NCBI GenBank assembly: GCA_900540935.1
Contig: UQHW01000021.1
Coordinates: forward strand, 1 to 37,180
Origin: an uncultured Collinsella sp.
GTDB lineage: Bacteria; Actinomycetota; Coriobacteriia; Coriobacteriales; Coriobacteriaceae
Reading direction: 5' to 3'
Length of the DNA: 37,180 bases
Made by a program: the position numbers and the translations under genes. This document shows, one piece after another, positions 33,273 through 37,180 of this stretch (its first letter is position 1; every line of letters starts with the position of its first letter). The notes beneath the pieces were generated by a model. The model saw nothing but the letters and a program-made list of their open reading frames with translations, was not told the DNA's origin and searched no databases.

Positions 33273-33568
33273 GCATCCGGGACGGTCTCGCGCTGGGCCC
33301 TGCTCCGGGCGGGTTGCCTTGCTCCGGGAAGTGGGCTTCGCGAACTTCCCGGAGCAAGGCAACCCGTCCGGAGCAGGGCCTCTCGACCGTTTCGTTTTGC
33401 GGGGTCTGATTTTTTTATGTAATAGGGATTTTGTTGTTATGGCCTTGGAGACTGTCCATCCTCCTTTGGTCAGCCCAGAATACATCGCCGGGGCCGGGGT
33501 GGTTGGTATAGGTTTTGGAAGTTCGCGGAGCCCACTTCCAAAACCTATACCAACCACCACGGCCCTCG
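33270..33568. repeat. Double-hairpin intergenic element, copy 2
   Basis: It starts with TAGGCATCCGGGACGG, overlapping the AEC stop codon. Hairpin A (33296-33380) has 37-bp arms (36 paired) around the same loop GGGCTTCGCGA. Hairpin B (33491-33565) has 32-bp arms (31 paired) around TCGCGGAGCCC. The left arm of hairpin A differs from copy 1 at 11 of 37 positions, and the inner part of hairpin B is almost wholly different, yet pairing is retained. The rest of the gap to 33684 shows no other feature. Confidence 0.92.
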
Positions 33569-33684
33569 CCCGTATCACCCCGCTGAGCGAGCTATAGACG
33601 CCACGCACCGATACGGTAAAGCGCCGGCTTGAAATTGGTGCTATATTCGGCTTGAGTTGTTTAATGCTAGTACGGGAGGCTGAT

Positions 33685-34173
33685 ATGGGGCTGTTCAAGA
33701 AGAAAAACCCGCAGGACGCCTTTGATCCCGATGTGTTTACCATCACGGATACTATTTTGGACCCGCCGCGGTTTACGTTTTTGCCGGCCATCTACCAGGA
33801 TGCTACGCGTCGCAAGTGGGCCGTGCATCAGCGCGGTGCGCAGCCGAAGATCTTTGACTATGCGGATGTTCTGCAGTGCGAGGTGGCCGAGGCTGGCGAT
33901 CCGGAGGCTGACGAGACGCCTTCAAAACAGGAATTTGCCCAGCGTATTCTGGCAAATCCCGCGAAGGCGGCAAAAATAAACGCTGCCAAGCGTAATATGT
34001 GTCTTGGTATGGGCGTTGTCGTGGCGGTTCAGACGGGAAAAGACGAGGTTTCCAAATTAGAGATTCCCGTTATGACCGACGAAGTCAAACGCGATTCAAA
34101 CCTATATAAGTCGTATCGGAATGTCGCCGAGAAAATCAAGGCCGAGTTTGATGCCATGGGAGGGCTGGCCTAA
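33685..34173 (+). CDS. Hypothetical cytoplasmic protein
   Basis: A 162-residue soluble protein. The start is the ATG at 33685, five bases after GGGAGG. It opens GLFKKKNPQDAF, then has a predicted beta-rich part (about 15-60) with KWAVHQRGAQPKIFDYADVL, similar in feel to the C-terminal part of DUF4428-type proteins, and ends in a helical charged tail. I do not recognise a defined family. It stands 38 bases before two GntR regulators but on its own ribosome site; a functional link is unknown. Confidence 0.7.
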   Translation: MGLFKKKNPQDAFDPDVFTITDTILDPPRFTFLPAIYQDATRRKWAVHQRGAQPKIFDYADVLQCEVAEAGDPEADETPSKQEFAQRILANPAKAAKINAAKRNMCLGMGVVVAVQTGKDEVSKLEIPVMTDEVKRDSNLYKSYRNVAEKIKAEFDAMGGLA

Positions 34174-34211
34174 TTCTGGTGACATACATTTTTGAATGAG
34201 GAGTCTGTGCA

Positions 34212-34979
34212 ATGGCAGGCGAATCTTATGCAATTCCCCCCAAAGACCGTGCTGTTGAGGGGATTCTTTGGTACATCCAGCACCATCAGCTTGCCGGCGG
34301 CGATCGTCTGCCGGCCGAGCGTGTGCTGTGCGAAGATATCGGCGTTTCGCGTACGGCGTTACGTGCTGGCATCACGCGGCTCATTTCGTGCGGAACGCTC
34401 GAGAGCCGCCGCGGATCGGGTACGTATGTGTGCCCTCCCAAGCCGCTGAACATCTTCCAGGAAACGTATAACTTCTCCGATGCCGTGCGAACTGCCGGTC
34501 TGCACCCCTCTTCTCGCTTGGTCTCCACCGAGACTGTCGAGGCGGATGAGACGCTTGCCGACAAGCTTGGGGTGGCCGTAGGCGCTCCTTTGCTCCGTAT
34601 GCAGCGTGTCCGTCTCATTGAGGGCGAGCCGGCGTCGATCGAAACGGCACATGTCAATCTGTCGCTTTGCCCGTCGCTTCCCGACCATGATTTTGAGCAC
34701 GAGAGCCTCTACGACGTATTGTTCAAAGAGGGTGGCGTGCGCGTTGAGCATGGACGTGAGCATATCTCGATCTCGCGTTTAAACGCCGAAGAGGCCGAAC
34801 TTCTCCAACAAGAAGAGGGGACGCCGGTGTTCTATGAGAGCACGATTGAATTCGATGGGGGCATGCGCTTCGTGGAGCATTGCAAATCGGTGATTTTGCC
34901 CACGAAGTTCCGCTTTGCCGATAACGGTGAAAAGAATGGCATGAGGAGCGTGGCAGGTGAACAATGGCTGAAACAGTAG
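34212..34979 (+). CDS. GntR/HutC-family regulator with UTRA domain, first of a tandem pair
   Basis: A 255-residue transcription factor. The winged helix (about 10-75) reads LPAERVLCEDIGVSRTALRA and ends in the wing RRGSGTYV; the UTRA domain follows (about 90-245) with IEGEPASIETAHVNL and FYESTIEFDGG. GAGGAG precedes the ATG by eight bases. Its last 16 bases overlap the start of a second GntR gene, so both are made from one message and may act together on the SIS-gene operon downstream. Confidence 0.9.
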   Translation: MAGESYAIPPKDRAVEGILWYIQHHQLAGGDRLPAERVLCEDIGVSRTALRAGITRLISCGTLESRRGSGTYVCPPKPLNIFQETYNFSDAVRTAGLHPSSRLVSTETVEADETLADKLGVAVGAPLLRMQRVRLIEGEPASIETAHVNLSLCPSLPDHDFEHESLYDVLFKEGGVRVEHGREHISISRLNAEEAELLQQEEGTPVFYESTIEFDGGMRFVEHCKSVILPTKFRFADNGEKNGMRSVAGEQWLKQ

Positions 34980-35677
34980 ATGCCACCCCGGTTTATATGC
35001 GCATTCGACGTCGCATTGAGGAGCGTATCGAGCGCGGCATATACCCAACGGGTTCGATGATTCCGTCTGAGAATGAACTTGCCGAGGAATTTGGTACGAC
35101 GCGCCTGACTATCCGAAGTGCCGTGGACGAGTTGGTTCGTCGCGGCCAGATTCGTCGTGTTCGGGGAAAGGGCGCCTTCGTGGCGCAGAAAGTGCCTGCT
35201 ATTTTTGAGCGCACGGGTGGCTTCCGCGAATCGGTTCGCGCCTCGGGAGGCGAGCCGTCTGTTCGCATTCTGGCGCGCTCCAAGCGCTACGCGGGGCCAT
35301 ACTACGCCGACCTGTTTGGTATCGCCGAGGATGACCTGCTCTATTCCATTCGACGTCTTAACTGCATTAATGGCGATCCCGTATCAATTGAGATGGCGCT
35401 GATTCCCTGCCTGCTGTTCCCAACCATCGAAGAGATCGACGTGTCGGTGTTCAGTTTTTACGAGACCTATGAGATGCTGGGGCGAAAGCCGGTCATGGCG
35501 CAGGAAAAGCTCGATATCGAAGCGCTGGGCGCGCGCGATGCCGGCCTGCTTGGGCTAGAGCAGGGCGATCTTGCCTTGACGCTGGAGTGCGTGAGCTTCG
35601 ACGCGAGCGGACAGGCAATCGAATATGTCAAGTCGTTCAACTGCGGCGATGCGGGTGGATATACCTATACCTACTAG
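34964..35677 (+). CDS. GntR/HutC-family regulator with UTRA domain, second of a tandem pair
   Basis: A 237-residue transcription factor with a winged helix (about 8-75: IPSENELAEEFGTTRLTIRS, wing GKGAFV) and a UTRA domain (about 85-235: NGDPVSIEMALIP, ECVSFDASGQAIEYVKSFN). AGGTGA stands three bases before the ATG, inside the end of the preceding gene. It differs clearly from its neighbour, so it is not a recent duplication. The probable target is the SIS operon that begins 193 bases downstream, with a sugar-phosphate or fructosamine-phosphate ligand. Confidence 0.9.
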   Translation: MAETVDATPVYMRIRRRIEERIERGIYPTGSMIPSENELAEEFGTTRLTIRSAVDELVRRGQIRRVRGKGAFVAQKVPAIFERTGGFRESVRASGGEPSVRILARSKRYAGPYYADLFGIAEDDLLYSIRRLNCINGDPVSIEMALIPCLLFPTIEEIDVSVFSFYETYEMLGRKPVMAQEKLDIEALGARDAGLLGLEQGDLALTLECVSFDASGQAIEYVKSFNCGDAGGYTYTY

Positions 35678-35711
35678 CTGGTGTTTTTGCATAACGACTG
35701 GGAAAACTGAC

Positions 35712-35764
35712 CGATTTTGACCATTGAGCCGGCTGTATATACGACCTTACATGGCTCAAAATCG
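35712..35764. promoter_or_regulatory. Inverted repeat upstream of the SIS operon
   Basis: CGATTTTGA (35712-35720) and TCAAAATCG (35756-35764) form a 9-bp inverted repeat with a 35-base spacer that contains GAGCC/GGCTC. It may be an operator for one of the GntR proteins or a weak terminator. Confidence 0.4.
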
Positions 35765-35870
35765 ACCGTTCGCCGATGAAGAAAGATTAGTCGGCAGATA
35801 GGTATCAAAAAGCCGTAACCTGTAACTGTGATTGATATCAAATACTAATGATTTGTTACGAGGTGAGACG

Positions 35871-36986
35871 ATGAAAATGCTCGATTACGTTCAGCTTGCC
35901 CATGTGCGTATGGGTGAGAACCTCGAGCGTTCGTCCGAGCTTGTAAGCCAGCTCGTCGAGATTTTCCAGTCCGCATCCTTTGACGCGCTGCGCATTGTCG
36001 CTTCGGGTTCGTCCCGTCATGCCGCCGATTGCGCTCGCGATTATCTGCAGGATGCACTGCAGATGCAGGTGTCTGTCGTGACGCCTGAGGCCTTCGTCGA
36101 TTTCGAGCACACCTATCCGCAAAACGCGCTCAACATTGCCATTTCTCAGAGCGGCTACTCGACCAATACGATTGCGGCACTCGACTACATGCGCACGCAC
36201 GACATGGCAGCAGTTGCGCTGACGGCAAACGTCGAGGCTCCCATTAAGGAGCATGCCGATATCGTTCTCGACTACGGCGTGGGCGTCGAGTCGGTGGACT
36301 TTGTGACCCTGGGCGTCCAGACGCTCATCGAGTATCTGGTGCTCTTTGGCATTTACGGTGGTCAGGCACGCGGGGCGATTGACGCCGATGGCGTTGCCCA
36401 GCGCCTGAGCGATCTGAACGATGCGATCCAGGCCAACGTCACGATGTGCAAGACCGCCGAGGCGTATGTCCAAGACAATCTGCTCGAGCTGTCGGAGCAC
36501 GTGCCGGCGATGGTTGTGGGCAATGGCCCGAACTATGGCGTTGCCGAAGAGGCGGCGCTCAAGCTGAGCGAGACCATCAAGATTCCGGCCATGCATCACG
36601 AGGGCGAGGAGTTCGTCCATGGCCCCGAGATGCAGATCGTTCCGGGCTATCTGGTGTTTATCGTCGACGACCCTCAGGGTTCGGAGCGCCTGGCAAATAT
36701 CGCCGACGCGCTGTCGAAGGTAACGAAGAAGGCAGTTCTTTTGACCATGCATCCTAAGGGCAAGGCCCACGAGATCGCGGTGCCGCAGGTAACTTCGCTG
36801 CTGAGTGCGATTCCCAACCTGGTGTTCTTCCAGACGATGGCGGCAATTGTCACCGAGCGCCTGAACTCCTGGGATGTCCATCCGTATCTCGATGCCGTCT
36901 CCAAGCAAATGGAGGTCAAGGCAGAGGGCTACGAAGAGTCAGTCAATGCGCTTAAGGCCAAAGCGGCTGAGTGTTACGGAATGTAA
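35871..36986 (+). CDS. SIS-domain sugar-phosphate isomerase/deglycase
   Basis: A 371-residue cytoplasmic protein with two SIS (phosphosugar-binding) domains like the isomerase half of GlmS and like FrlB/GfrF deglycases. Domain 1 has RIVASGSSRHAADCARDYLQ and ISQSGYSTNTIAAL, and domain 2 has VVGNGPNYGVAEEAALKLSE and HHEGEEFVHGPE. There is no glutamine amidotransferase domain. The ATG at 35871 follows GAGGTGAG by three bases; an upstream in-frame start at 35832 is less likely. A second SIS gene follows 60 bases downstream. Two SIS genes after GntR regulators resemble fructoselysine/glucoselysine use operons; the exact substrate is inferred. Confidence 0.85.
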   Translation: MKMLDYVQLAHVRMGENLERSSELVSQLVEIFQSASFDALRIVASGSSRHAADCARDYLQDALQMQVSVVTPEAFVDFEHTYPQNALNIAISQSGYSTNTIAALDYMRTHDMAAVALTANVEAPIKEHADIVLDYGVGVESVDFVTLGVQTLIEYLVLFGIYGGQARGAIDADGVAQRLSDLNDAIQANVTMCKTAEAYVQDNLLELSEHVPAMVVGNGPNYGVAEEAALKLSETIKIPAMHHEGEEFVHGPEMQIVPGYLVFIVDDPQGSERLANIADALSKVTKKAVLLTMHPKGKAHEIAVPQVTSLLSAIPNLVFFQTMAAIVTERLNSWDVHPYLDAVSKQMEVKAEGYEESVNALKAKAAECYGM

Positions 36987-37046
36987 GCGGGTTTTGATGC
37001 CTGTTGGCATGGGGGATGTGGAAACAACCCCAGAAAGGAGAGACAA

Positions 37047-37180
37047 ATGAAGGAAACCGAGAAGATCGAGATCATGCATTTCGACCAGGAGGGCTATCTC
37101 GAGGACGGCAAGGCGCTCTACGAGACCGGCAAGAAGATGACCGCGCTCGCCGACAAGGTCGCCGACGAGGGCTACGACGC
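37047..37180 (+). CDS. SIS-domain protein, 5' end only (cut by window end)
   Basis: The ATG follows GAAAGGAG by six bases and opens a frame that runs off the window after 44 codons. The visible N-terminus (MHFDQEGYLEDGKALYETGK, then KMTALADKVADEGYDA) resembles the start of FrlB-like SIS deglycases, which precedes a phosphosugar-binding site. It is the second SIS gene of the operon; family assignment rests on a short stretch. Confidence 0.65.
   Translation, partial: MKETEKIEIMHFDQEGYLEDGKALYETGKKMTALADKVADEGYD

Noticed and set aside
1..37180. tRNA, rRNA or riboswitch genes
   Set aside because: I saw no cloverleaf with GGTTCGAATCC-type arms and no known riboswitch core; a covariance-model scan would be needed to be sure.

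Overview
The window looks like a chromosomal segment from a Coriobacteriia gut actinobacterium, most likely Collinsella. Supporting signs are the GC-rich core genes with AAGGAG-type ribosome sites, Tat-type (twin-arginine) signals on exported proteins, a bifidobacteria-like phosphoketolase, and a gene set devoted to alpha-glucans and host- or food-derived sugars. The genus is my inference; no rRNA, tRNA or marker gene is present to prove it.

Region 1 (1-12730) is an alpha-glucan module. It holds a PTS permease fused to a HAD phosphatase (minus strand), a divergent TreR-like GntR repressor, a four-gene maltodextrin-type ABC importer (lipoprotein, two permeases, ATPase), and, convergent to it, glycogen/maltodextrin phosphorylase and 4-alpha-glucanotransferase. 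Five copies of a palindrome close to TTGTTTAAACAA lie in front of the PTS/regulator pair, the importer and malQ, so one TreR-type repressor may control import and breakdown together. An array of four inverted-repeat units with an exact 80-bp period fills the gap between the two convergent operons.

Region 2 (about 12750-24360) is an accessory island of lower GC in its coding parts, bordered and interrupted by dead insertion sequences (IS21 IstB and IS110 fragments on the left; IS1595-like and IS3 OrfA fragments on the right). It holds a DUF2975-like membrane protein with an XRE regulator, and then a compact candidate RiPP operon. That operon has a 39-residue five-cysteine peptide, a terminator-like attenuator, an ABC-2 ATPase with two permeases (probable self-protection), a radical SAM/SPASM maturase, and a type I ABC exporter without a peptidase domain. 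To its right is a two-gene minus-strand pair: an OLD/RecF-like AAA ATPase and a cysteine-rich protein with a PD-(D/E)xK-like signature, a candidate anti-phage system.

Region 3 (24373-37180) returns to core-like genes: galE, a Tat-exported coiled-coil peptidoglycan hydrolase, murB, a LacI-family regulator, phosphoketolase, an AEC-family transporter, a small hypothetical protein, two overlapping GntR/UTRA regulators, and two SIS-domain proteins (the second cut by the window end) that resemble amino-sugar or fructosamine phosphate deglycases/isomerases. Two roughly 298-bp intergenic elements follow the phosphoketolase and AEC genes. Each carries two very long hairpins whose loops are constant but whose stem sequences differ between copies while staying base-paired.

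The two most promising undescribed systems are the cysteine-rich radical SAM RiPP operon (14962-20821) and the covarying double-hairpin elements (32013-32310 and 33270-33568). The ATPase/nuclease pair is third.
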